Source: PALSA-1003 sp963741315
Lineage (GTDB): Bacteria > Pseudomonadota > Gammaproteobacteria > Burkholderiales > Casimicrobiaceae
Reading direction: 5' to 3'
Assembly (NCBI GenBank): GCA_963741315.1
Contig: CAVUHK010000009.1
Location: forward strand, 1-64,000
Length of the DNA stretch: 64,000 bases
In this document: piece after piece, positions 8,721-16,132 of the stretch
How positions within the stretch are numbered: the first letter of the stretch is position 1
Layout: every line of letters begins with the position of its first letter
Program-made: the position numbers and the translations under genes
Notes under the pieces: generated by a model
Database searches by the model: none
The model's input: only the letters and a program-made list of their open reading frames with translations
Told to the model about the DNA's origin: nothing

Positions 8721-8745
8721 AATGGCCGCGTCAGGCGCGACCATT
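8721..8745 (-). promoter_or_regulatory. rpsO-pnp intergenic hairpin
   Basis: On the minus strand AATGGTCGCG pairs with CGCGGCCATT around a five-base loop (ten pairs, one of them G-T). It sits between the rpsO stop and the pnp start, 27 bases before the latter. In E. coli this interval holds a partial terminator and the RNase III site used for pnp autocontrol. The same role here is inference from position and structure. Confidence 0.6.
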
Positions 8746-8817
8746 GTCGGGTTGTTCAGGTGGCGCGGGCGATTAAAGCGTCCATGGAAACGAAGCTCTG
8801 TCGCCGCGAGGCGGTGC

Positions 8818-9087
8818 TTATTTACGCAGGCCCAGCTTGTCGATCAGGACGCGATAGCTTTCCGTATTGCGCGTCTTGAGGTAGTCGAGCAACTTGCGCC
8901 GACGCGAGACCATGCGCAGCAAACCGCGGCGCGAATGATGGTCCTTGACGTTGGCCTTGAAGTGATCGTTGAGTCCATTGATGCGCGCGGTGAGCAGCGC
9001 GATCTGGACTTCGGGCGAACCCGTATCTCCGGCCATGCGCTGGTGCGATGCGATGACCTGAGCTTTTTCCTGTACCGTAACAGCCAT
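8818..9087 (-). CDS. rpsO: 30S ribosomal protein S15
   Basis: Primary 16S rRNA-binding protein of the small subunit. It has 89 residues, the universal length. The core GDTGSPEVQIALLTARIN and KDHHSRRGLLRMVSRRRKLL are diagnostic. I start at the ATG at 9087 (MAVTVQEKAQ), which follows GGAGCAACACAG; the upstream in-frame ATG would add five residues and place the ribosome-binding site inside the gene. It has its own promoter overlapping the end of truB and is followed by the hairpin before pnp. Confidence 0.98.
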   Translation of the reverse strand: MAVTVQEKAQVIASHQRMAGDTGSPEVQIALLTARINGLNDHFKANVKDHHSRRGLLRMVSRRRKLLDYLKTRNTESYRVLIDKLGLRK

Positions 9088-9120
9088 TCTGTGTTGCTCC
9101 AAACTTCGCGAAAGACCGAG

Positions 9121-9150
9121 ATTCTAACTCGAAAAGTGCTTAGGATTCAA
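9121..9150 (-). promoter_or_regulatory. rpsO promoter inside the end of truB
   Basis: On the minus strand TTGAAT (9150-9145) and TAGAAT (9126-9121) are 18 bases apart, a good sigma-70 pair. The predicted transcript begins about 30 bases before the rpsO ATG. The -35 box and most of the spacer lie in the last codons of truB. A separate rpsO promoter at this place is known from E. coli. Confidence 0.65.
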
Positions 9151-10081
9151 GCGATTCAGTAGCCGCGTCCAAACCTTGGGCGGCCACCAGCCTGCGCGGC
9201 TGCAGCGTGCCATCCGCGGCGTGCGCGACGCCGGCGAAGGCTCCCTCGACGTAGGTCCGGTAAATACCGTCAGACAGCCCGGCGCGGGCGATCGCCTGCC
9301 CGTTGCAGAAAGCGACGATTTCTTGCCGCGCCAGATCGATGCGGGGCAGCGCCGCGCAGCCGGCATCCACCGGCAGCAGGCGTCGATCCCGGTCCGCCAA
9401 CGCGAGTTCGCCGAGCGCATCGAGCGTGATCGCACTGGCCAGATCAAACTCGCCGGTCGCGGTTCGGCGCAGTGCCGACAGGTGCGCGCCGCAGCCCAGT
9501 GCCTCGCCGACGTCCTCGGCCAGGACACGCACATAGGTGCCCTTGCCGCAGCGTATCGCCAGCGTCGCTTCGGGCGGCGCCCAGGACACGATCGCGATGT
9601 CATGGATATCCACCGGGCGTTCTGCTCGCGGAATCTCGATACCCTCGCGCGCGTATTCGTAGTAGTTGCGCCCCTGGTATTTGAGCGCGGCGTGTCGCGG
9701 CGGTCGTTGCGCGATGCGACCGGTGAACCGCGGCAGCAATACCGCGAGATCTTCGCGCGTCGCGGATACCGGTCGCTCGAGGACCACTTCGCCCTCCGCG
9801 TCGCCGGTCGTCGTCGTGATGCCGAGGCGCAGCGTCGCGACGTAGGCCTTGTCGGCGTCGAGCAGCAGGTGCGCGAACTTGGTCGCTTCGCCCAGGCAGA
9901 TCGGCAGCAGGCCGGTTGCTCGCGGATCGAGGGTGCCGGTGTGTCCTGCCTTGTCGGCGTTGTAGAGACGTTTGACGTGCTGCAGGGCGGTGTTCGACGA
10001 CACGCCCATGGGCTTGTCGAGCAGGAGGATGCCGTCGACCCTGCGCCGGGGAGGCCGGCGGTATTGCGGTTGCTTCGTCAA
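9140..10081 (-). CDS. truB: tRNA pseudouridine(55) synthase
   Basis: Makes pseudouridine 55 in the T-loop of tRNAs. The catalytic aspartate lies in AGHTGTLDPRATGLLPICLG near residue 50. The N-terminal DGILLLDKPMGVSSN is diagnostic, and the C-terminal PUA-like part is present. The start is a TTG at 10081 that overlaps the rbfA stop (TTGA), so translation is probably coupled. Without it the conserved DKPMG segment would be the only N-terminus. The length of 313 residues is normal. It is the fifth gene of the rimP operon. Confidence 0.95.
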   Translation of the reverse strand: MTKQPQYRRPPRRRVDGILLLDKPMGVSSNTALQHVKRLYNADKAGHTGTLDPRATGLLPICLGEATKFAHLLLDADKAYVATLRLGITTTTGDAEGEVVLERPVSATREDLAVLLPRFTGRIAQRPPRHAALKYQGRNYYEYAREGIEIPRAERPVDIHDIAIVSWAPPEATLAIRCGKGTYVRVLAEDVGEALGCGAHLSALRRTATGEFDLASAITLDALGELALADRDRRLLPVDAGCAALPRIDLARQEIVAFCNGQAIARAGLSDGIYRTYVEGAFAGVAHAADGTLQPRRLVAAQGLDAATESLES

Positions 10082-10449
10082 GTCGAAGGATGCTTGCGGT
10101 CGTCGGCGATTGCGGCGTCGATCAACTTGGAAATCTTCAGGCCGGACTCGGTCGAATCGTCGTAGACGAAATGCAGTTGCGGCACCGAGTAGAGCTGCAG
10201 GCGGTGCGACAGCTCGGTGCGCAGGTAGCCGGCGGTATGCTGCAACGCTTCGACGGCGGTCGGCGCGTTCTCGACTCCGGCGAGGTGGGTGAAGAAGATT
10301 TTCGCGTGCGACAGGTCGGCAGTCACCTCGACCGCGGTGATCGTGACCATGCCGATGCGCGGATCCTTCAGGTGCAGGCGCAACAGGTCCGCGAGTTCGC
10401 GCTGGATCTGATCGCCGACGCGCTGCGCGCGCTGCGAGTGCTTCTTCAC
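10078..10449 (-). CDS. rbfA: 30S ribosome-binding factor A
   Basis: Assembly factor needed for maturation of the 5' end of 16S rRNA and for growth in the cold. It has a KH-like fold and 123 residues. Family signatures are RVGDQIQRELADLL, DPRIGMVTITAVEVTADLSH and the C-terminal PQLHFVYDDSTESG. The start is GTG at 10449 (MKKHSQRAQR). It lies 19 bases after infB and overlaps truB by 4 bases, the normal order of this operon. Confidence 0.96.
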   Translation of the reverse strand: MKKHSQRAQRVGDQIQRELADLLRLHLKDPRIGMVTITAVEVTADLSHAKIFFTHLAGVENAPTAVEALQHTAGYLRTELSHRLQLYSVPQLHFVYDDSTESGLKISKLIDAAIADDRKHPST

Positions 10450-10468
10450 GGTTACTGCTCCTACGGAC

Positions 10469-13048
10469 TTACAGCGTTCGCGAAACCTCGACGATTTCGT
10501 AGACTTCGAGCTGGTCGGCCTTTTCCACGTCGTTGAAGTTCTTCAGCGACAGGCCGCACTCGAAACCGGCCTTGACCTCGCGCACATCGTCCTTGAAACG
10601 CTTGAGCGAATCGAGTTCGCCGTCGAAGACGACGACGTTGTCGCGCAACAGGCGGACCTTTGCGCCACGCCGCACCAGACCTTCGAGCACGTAGCAACCG
10701 GCCACGGTGCCGACCTTGGAAATCTTGTAGACCTCGCGAACCTCGATGAGCCCGAGGCGGTTTTCCTTTTTCTCCGGCGCGAGCATGCCGGACAGCGCGG
10801 CCTTAACTTCGTCGACCGCTTCATAAATAATGTTGTAGTAGCGAATATCGACGTTGGCATGCTCTGCCAGCTTGCGTGCGGCAACGTCGGCGCGCACGTT
10901 AAAACCGATGATCACCGCCTTGGACGCCAGCGCCAGGTTGACATCGGACTCGGTGATGCCGCCGACCGCCGAATGCACGATGTTGACCTTGACCTCGTCG
11001 GTCGAAAGTTTGGTCAGCGCGTTGGCGAGCGCCTCGTAGCTGCCCTGCACGTCGGCCTTGATGATGATCGTCAGCGGCTTGACCTCGTTCTCACCGATCT
11101 GGTCGAACATGGTCTCGAGCTTGACCGTCTGCTGCTTGGCAAGTTTGACGTCGCGGAACTTGCCCTGACGGAAGAGCGCGATTTCGCGCGCCTTGCGCTC
11201 GTCGCCCAGCGCCATGACTTCTTCGCCGGCGAGCGGCACGTCAGACAAGCCCTGGATCTCGACGGGTATCGCCGGACCGGCCGACGCCACCGCCTTGCCG
11301 GTTTCGTCGGTCATCGCGCGCACGCGGCCGAACACCGCGCCTGCAAGCACGATGTCGCCGCGCTTGAGCGTTCCCGACTGCACGAGGATGGTGGCGACCG
11401 GACCCTTGCCCTTGTCCAGGCGCGATTCGATGACGATACCCTTGGCGGGTGCGTCGCGAGGCGCCTTGAGTTCCAGCACCTCGGCCTGCAACAGGATGGC
11501 ATCGAGCAGGTTGTCGATGCCTTTGCCGGTCTTGGCCGACACCTCGACGAACTGCGCGTCGCCGCCGTATTCCTCGGGCAGCACACTCTCCGCGACCAGT
11601 TCCTGCTTGACGCGGTCGGGATTGGCCTCCGGCTTGTCGATCTTGTTGATCGCGACCACGATGGGCACGTTGCCTGCCTTCGCGTGCGCGATTGCTTCCT
11701 TGGTCTGTGGCATCACGCCGTCGTCGGCGGCAACCACCAGGATGACGATGTCGGTGACTTTGGCGCCGCGTGCGCGCATGGCGGTGAAAGCTTCGTGGCC
11801 GGGCGTGTCGAGGAAGGTGATCACGCCCTTCGGGGTCTCGACGTGGTAGGCACCGATATGCTGCGTGATGCCGCCGGCTTCGCCGCTGGCGACGCGGGCA
11901 CGACGGATCATGTCGAGCAGCGAGGTCTTGCCGTGGTCGACGTGGCCCATGACGGTCACCACCGGCGGTCGCGGCAGAACTTCGGCCGAATGCGCCTGTG
12001 CGCTCTCGACGAGCAGCGAATCGGGATCGTCGAGCTTGGCGGCGATCGCCTTGTGGCCCATTTCCTGGACCACGATCATTGCCGTTTCCTGGTCGAGCAT
12101 CTGGTTGATGGTCACCATGGTGCCGAGCTTCATCATGGTCTTGATGATCTCCGCGGCCTTGACCGACATCTTGTGCGCCAGGTCGGCGACCGTGATCGTT
12201 TCCGGCACCGCAATTTCGCGCGTGACCGGTTCCGGTGCCGTCGCGTCGATGTGTTCTTCGCCGTCCTCGTGGCGATGCTTGCCGGTCTTGGGGCCTTTCC
12301 AGCCTGTCGTTGCAGCGCCGCCAGTATCGCCGCGCAACTTGAGCGCGCGGCGGCGTGCCACTTCTTCCTGGAATGCGGTCGCCGACGGCTTGCGCGCGCC
12401 CTTGTCCTTCTTGGCGCCCGGCTTGACCGTGGGTTTGTGCAGCGTGCCCTCGGTCTTGGCGACGACGGCGGGCTTGGCGTCCGCGACCGGCGGCGGCGCG
12501 GCGGCCTTTTCTGCCGCGGCTGCCGCGAGCGCATCCGCAGCGGCCTTGGCGGCGGCCTCTTCGGCTTCCTTTTCCTTCTTGGTCTGGCGCTTCTTCGCCT
12601 GATCCTGCTTTTGCTGGACGTCTTCCTGTTGCTTGGCGATCAGCGCCGCGCCCTTGCGCGCTTCCTCTTCGCGCGCGGCCAGGTCGGCCGCGCTCAGAAG
12701 CGGTTGTGGCGGTTGCGCGGGCTCTTCCGGCGTCGGCGCGCCTTCGGGACCGTCGCGCTTGACGAAGACGCGCTTCTTGCGCACCTCGACCTGAATGGTG
12801 CGCGCCCGGCCGGTGCTGTCCGCCGCCTTGATTTCGGTGGTCTGCTTGCGGGTGAGCGTGATCTTCTTCTTCTGCTCCATGCCGCCATGCTGCTTGCGCA
12901 GGTAGTCGAGCAGGCGTGTCTTGTCCAGCTCCGAGAGCTTGTCGCCTTCCTTCTTGCCGCTGACGCCTGCTGCGGAAAGCTGCTCGAGCAGGATGCCCGG
13001 AGGCATTTTCAGTTCGGTCGCGAATTTCTCGATGGTGGTAAGGGCCAT
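10469..13048 (-). CDS. infB: translation initiation factor IF-2
   Basis: GTPase that brings initiator tRNA to the 30S subunit. The N-terminus has the IF2-N motif (TTIEKFATELKMPPGILLEQ) and is followed by a long charged, Ala/Lys-rich linker (about residues 130-270). The G domain starts near residue 360 with GHVDHGKTSLLD (368-379), then DTPGHEAF and NKIDKPEANP, followed by domains II to IV. The length of 859 residues fits betaproteobacterial IF-2. The start ATG at 13048 lies 33 bases after nusA. The linker is low-complexity and highly charged, so indel errors would be hard to spot there, but the frame is continuous. Confidence 0.97.
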   Translation of the reverse strand: MALTTIEKFATELKMPPGILLEQLSAAGVSGKKEGDKLSELDKTRLLDYLRKQHGGMEQKKKITLTRKQTTEIKAADSTGRARTIQVEVRKKRVFVKRDGPEGAPTPEEPAQPPQPLLSAADLAAREEEARKGAALIAKQQEDVQQKQDQAKKRQTKKEKEAEEAAAKAAADALAAAAAEKAAAPPPVADAKPAVVAKTEGTLHKPTVKPGAKKDKGARKPSATAFQEEVARRRALKLRGDTGGAATTGWKGPKTGKHRHEDGEEHIDATAPEPVTREIAVPETITVADLAHKMSVKAAEIIKTMMKLGTMVTINQMLDQETAMIVVQEMGHKAIAAKLDDPDSLLVESAQAHSAEVLPRPPVVTVMGHVDHGKTSLLDMIRRARVASGEAGGITQHIGAYHVETPKGVITFLDTPGHEAFTAMRARGAKVTDIVILVVAADDGVMPQTKEAIAHAKAGNVPIVVAINKIDKPEANPDRVKQELVAESVLPEEYGGDAQFVEVSAKTGKGIDNLLDAILLQAEVLELKAPRDAPAKGIVIESRLDKGKGPVATILVQSGTLKRGDIVLAGAVFGRVRAMTDETGKAVASAGPAIPVEIQGLSDVPLAGEEVMALGDERKAREIALFRQGKFRDVKLAKQQTVKLETMFDQIGENEVKPLTIIIKADVQGSYEALANALTKLSTDEVKVNIVHSAVGGITESDVNLALASKAVIIGFNVRADVAARKLAEHANVDIRYYNIIYEAVDEVKAALSGMLAPEKKENRLGLIEVREVYKISKVGTVAGCYVLEGLVRRGAKVRLLRDNVVVFDGELDSLKRFKDDVREVKAGFECGLSLKNFNDVEKADQLEVYEIVEVSRTL

Positions 13049-13081
13049 GCTGTGTTCTCCGCTGCTTTTACTCGGTTGCCC

Positions 13082-14599
13082 TCAGTGGCTCTGCGGCGCG
13101 TTGGTCGCGGCTTCGGCGCTCTCGGCGCTCTCGAACCAGTGCGCGCGAGCCTTCATGATCAGATCCTGCGCGCGCGCATCGGGCAACCCGGTCAGTTCGA
13201 CGAGTTCGTCGACGGCCAGGTCGGCCAGCGCATCACGATTGATGATGCCCTTCTCCGCCAGCAGTCCCGCGGTCTCGGTATCCATGCCATCGAGATTGAG
13301 CAGGTCCTCGGCGACGTTCTCCACCGATTCCTCGCGCACGATCGCCTCGGTCAGCAACGCGTTGCGCGCGCGGCTGCGCAGTTCGTTCACCGTGTCCTCG
13401 TCGAAGGATTCGATCTCCAGCATTTCATTGAGCGGCACGTAAGCGATTTCCTCGAGCGTCGAGAAGCCCTCGGCGATCAGGATGTCGGCGACTTCCTGGT
13501 CGACGTCGAGCTTGGCGATGAACAGCGTGCGGATCTTCTCGCTCTCGACCTGCGTCTTCTGCTGCGATTCCTCGACGCCCATCAGGTTGATTTCCCAACC
13601 GGTGAGCTCGGACGCGAGGCGGACGTTCTGGCCGCTGCGGCCGATCGCCATCGCCAGGTTTTCCTCGTCGACCACGACGTCCATGGCGTGGCGCTCCTCG
13701 TCGACGACGATGCTCGAGATTTCCGCCGGGGCCAGCGCGTTGATGACGAACTTCGCCGGGTCTTCGGAGAACAGCACGATGTCGACGCGCTCGCCGGCGA
13801 GCTCGTTGGTGACCGCGGTCACGCGCGAACCGCGCATGCCGATGCAGGTGCCCTGCGGGTCGAGCCGCGGATCGTTGGACTTGACCGCGATCTTGGCGCG
13901 CACGCCGGGGTCGCGCGCCGCGGCCTTGATCTCGATCAGGCCTTCCTCGATCTCGGGCACTTCGAGTTCGAACAGGCGCACCACCAGGTCGGGCGTGATG
14001 CGCGAGAGCACGAGCTGCGGTCCGCGCGCCTGCGGGTCGATCTTCACGACGTACGCGCGCACGCGATCGCCCACGCGCAGATTTTCCTTGGGGATCAACT
14101 GGTCGCGCGGGATGACGCCTTCGATGCGGCCCGACTCGATGATCGACGCGCCGCGTTCGATGCGCTTGACCGTGCCGGTCAGCAGGTTGTCGTCGCGCTC
14201 CAGGAAGTCGTTGAGGATCTGCTCACGTTCGGCGTCGCGGATCTTCTGCAGGATGACCTGCTTCGCGGCCTGCGCGCCGATGCGGCCAAACTCGACCGGC
14301 TCGAGCGGTTCCTCGACCACGTCGCCCAACGCCAGCGCGGGCTCGCGCTCGGCAGCGTCGGTGATCGCGATCTGGTAGGCGGGCTCCTCGTGCTCCTCGT
14401 CGGGCACGACGGTCCAGCGTCGGAACGCCTCGTAGTCGCCGGTCTCGCGGTCGATTTCGACCCGCGCGTCGACATCCTGGGTGAAGCGCTTCTTGGTCGC
14501 CGACGCCAGCGCCGACTCGAGCGCGGTGAATACGATGTCCTTGGGCACGTTCTTTTCGCGCGCCAGCGCATCGACCAGCAGCAGTAATTCGCGATTCAT
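13082..14599 (-). CDS. nusA: transcription elongation/termination factor NusA
   Basis: Binds RNA polymerase and nascent RNA and modulates pausing, termination and antitermination. The ATG at 14599 (MNRELLLLVDALAREKNVPK) follows GGAGAAAGTCCA and overlaps the rimP stop (ATGA). A longer reading upstream would only run through rimP. The N-terminal polymerase-binding domain, S1 domain (GTVKRIERGASII), two KH domains (DPQGTCIGMRGSRV and MAIGRSGQNVRLASELTGW) and C-terminal acidic repeats with helix-hairpin-helix character are all visible. The length of 505 residues is normal. Confidence 0.97.
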   Translation of the reverse strand: MNRELLLLVDALAREKNVPKDIVFTALESALASATKKRFTQDVDARVEIDRETGDYEAFRRWTVVPDEEHEEPAYQIAITDAAEREPALALGDVVEEPLEPVEFGRIGAQAAKQVILQKIRDAEREQILNDFLERDDNLLTGTVKRIERGASIIESGRIEGVIPRDQLIPKENLRVGDRVRAYVVKIDPQARGPQLVLSRITPDLVVRLFELEVPEIEEGLIEIKAAARDPGVRAKIAVKSNDPRLDPQGTCIGMRGSRVTAVTNELAGERVDIVLFSEDPAKFVINALAPAEISSIVVDEERHAMDVVVDEENLAMAIGRSGQNVRLASELTGWEINLMGVEESQQKTQVESEKIRTLFIAKLDVDQEVADILIAEGFSTLEEIAYVPLNEMLEIESFDEDTVNELRSRARNALLTEAIVREESVENVAEDLLNLDGMDTETAGLLAEKGIINRDALADLAVDELVELTGLPDARAQDLIMKARAHWFESAESAEAATNAPQSH

Positions 14600-15042
14600 T
14601 TGGACTTTCTCCACTCGATAGCAGGCACCAGCCGCGCCTTCTCGATGTTCGCAAGCGCAATCGTGCGCGCGACGCCGTCGGTCTCGACCTGCACGTTGTC
14701 GCCATCCATTCCGCGCAACACACCTTTGATCCGTTTCGCATTGCCGATGCTCTCGCGCAGCGACAGCTTGACTTCGTTGCCGGCGAAGCGAGCGAAATCG
14801 GCGGCCTTTTTCAACGGGCGATCGAGCCCCGGCGAAGAAACTTCGAGTCGCTCGTAGGCGACCTGCTCGACGGCGAACAGATGGGTCAGGTGATTCGACA
14901 CGCGAGCGCAATCCTCGACGTCGATGCCGTTCGGCTTGTCGATGAAAACGCGCACCAGACCGCCCCGCGACGGCGACTCCCAGTCGACCAGCTCGTAACC
15001 CATCGCAGGCAGCGTGCGCTCCAGAATCTCACCCAGGTTCAA
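14596..15042 (-). CDS. rimP: ribosome maturation factor RimP
   Basis: Factor for 30S subunit maturation, first gene of the operon. Conserved stretches include MGYELVDWESPSRGGLVRVF, DVEDCARVSNHLTHLF, LEVSSPGLDRPL and the C-terminal KGVLRGMDGDNVQ. I take the TTG at 15042 (MNLGEILERT) as start because it gives 148 residues, the usual length, and lies after the leader hairpin; any earlier start would put coding sequence through the terminator and promoter. No strong ribosome-binding site precedes it (GATAAGCCA), so an upstream TTG seven codons earlier is possible. It overlaps nusA by 4 bases. Confidence 0.92.
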   Translation of the reverse strand: MNLGEILERTLPAMGYELVDWESPSRGGLVRVFIDKPNGIDVEDCARVSNHLTHLFAVEQVAYERLEVSSPGLDRPLKKAADFARFAGNEVKLSLRESIGNAKRIKGVLRGMDGDNVQVETDGVARTIALANIEKARLVPAIEWRKSK

Positions 15043-15073
15043 TGGCTTATCGTTGCAAAAGTGCAAAAAAACG

Positions 15074-15102
15074 GAAAAAAAAATGGGCTGTCGAGCCCAT
15101 TT
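15074..15102 (-). terminator. leader terminator (attenuator) of the rimP operon
   Basis: Read on the minus strand, AAATGGGCT and AGCCCATTT form a 9-base stem with a 4-base loop, followed by nine consecutive T. It lies after the promoter and before rimP, with no gene upstream on this strand to terminate, so it fits an attenuator in a 5' leader. Flanking GTGCAA and TTGCAC are also complementary and could form an outer or competing pairing. rimP leaders with such terminators are known in proteobacteria (Rfam rimP leader, described mainly in gammaproteobacteria). Confidence 0.7.
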
Positions 15103-15121
15103 CTGTTGCACACCACCGCTA

Positions 15122-15150
15122 ATCATAGCAAAAATCGACCCGATTTTGAA
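15122..15150 (-). promoter_or_regulatory. rimP operon promoter
   Basis: On the minus strand TATGAT (15127-15122) with an upstream TG makes an extended -10 element (TGCTATGAT). TTCAAA (15150-15145) is a fair -35 at 17 bases spacing. Transcription would start about 14 bases before the leader hairpin. It is the only promoter-like pair between the lipoprotein gene and rimP. Confidence 0.6.
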
Positions 15151-15263
15151 GCGCCGTCTGCCGGCGCGGAACGCTCCGCGCCACCCTTCGTCGTCGCCAT
15201 CGCCTGCGGCGTTATATTGTGGCCGACCATGCAATTGCCAACCGGCTTACTCCTCGCCGTCTG

Positions 15264-15722
15264 ATGCCCTTCATGAACCGTCGCCACTGCATTCTTGCCG
15301 CAAGCTTGGCGTTGGGCGCCTGTGGTCCACCGGAAGGCGACCGGGCATCTACCACCGCTGCCGCGCCCCCTCCTGCCTCGACCGCGATCGCGCTCGCGCC
15401 GGCGGCAGCTCCCGTGCGCCCTGAAGCCGCCGCTCAGGCGCCTGGTCCTGCTACCGATGAGATAGCTCCAGCGACGGCCGGCCCGCTTTACTTCTGTGTC
15501 CAGGGCGATGGCAGCGCCGCCCAGCGCAAGCCCATGGTCCTGACGCCGGAAGTCGAAGCGCTTTGTCGCAAGGCCCCGGAAATGGGCCCCTGCAAGTACG
15601 AGCGCGACGCATGCCGTCGTGGCGGCGGCAAGGTACTGACCGGCTCCGGCGTCGAAATCACACCACAAACCGAAGCGGACTACGATCGGCGAGTCATGCG
15701 CATCAGGATGAAATCCAACTGA
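15264..15722 (+). CDS. small proline/alanine-rich lipoprotein, unknown function
   Basis: Predicted outer- or inner-membrane lipoprotein. The N-terminus MPFMNRR is followed by a hydrophobic run and a lipobox LGAC with the acylated cysteine near residue 20. A Pro/Ala/Thr-rich linker of about 50 residues leads to a small conserved-looking domain with four cysteines (YFCVQGDGSAAQRKPM, VEALCRK, GPCKYERDACRRGGG), which could form two disulfides. I do not recognise a family. Starts at 15264 and 15273 are both possible; neither has a clear ribosome-binding site. It is divergent from rimP. Confidence 0.7.
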   Translation: MPFMNRRHCILAASLALGACGPPEGDRASTTAAAPPPASTAIALAPAAAPVRPEAAAQAPGPATDEIAPATAGPLYFCVQGDGSAAQRKPMVLTPEVEALCRKAPEMGPCKYERDACRRGGGKVLTGSGVEITPQTEADYDRRVMRIRMKSN

Positions 15723-16132
15723 ATTGTGTGGCGTCGATCCGACGCCGGCGCTTGCCGATAACCGGCATTCCGCTGCTGCTGGCGATGCAGGCAAGCAAAT
15801 GCTGGATCTAGCATGACATCGTGGTTATACTGGTCCGGACAGCATTCGTACGACCTTAGTGTAATTATCGAGCACTTTCTCCCACTTAGCGCACAATCCT
15901 TATTCGCTGCCTAGTTGCCGTACCTGTAGGCAACACCAGCGCCCAAACTTGCACATGCCCTTCAGCAACTGCCTCTCAGCGGTAAGTTGCCCGATTTTTG
16001 CTTAATTAATCTCCGTGAACGCCAAAAAAGACTAGCCACTGTAAGACTATGTCACTAGCATAGCCGTTCCGCGTCAACTGACGACGTATTTGCGCCCGTC
16101 AGGATGCTTGACTTCTAAATTTGCGAGAATTT
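15723..16132 (+). other. 410-base intergenic region, AT-richer than its surroundings
   Basis: No gene is visible. The base composition is clearly less GC-rich than the flanking genes, with stretches such as TTGCTTAATTAATC near 15996. A short inverted repeat, GTTGCC/GGCAAC (15914-15934), and two further GTTGCC-like copies within 70 bases are the only structure I see. It presumably carries the promoter of the protease gene, but no confident -35/-10 pair could be picked. Confidence 0.5.

Noticed and set aside
5869..9162. A 1097-codon open frame on the plus strand
   Set aside because: It covers fumC, pnp and rpsO in antisense and has no recognisable domain; it is a compositional shadow.
10859..14587. 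A 1242-codon open frame on the plus strand
   Set aside because: It lies antisense to infB and nusA, which are certain. Its translation is Arg/Asp/Leu/His-rich with no domain, an effect of high GC at third positions.
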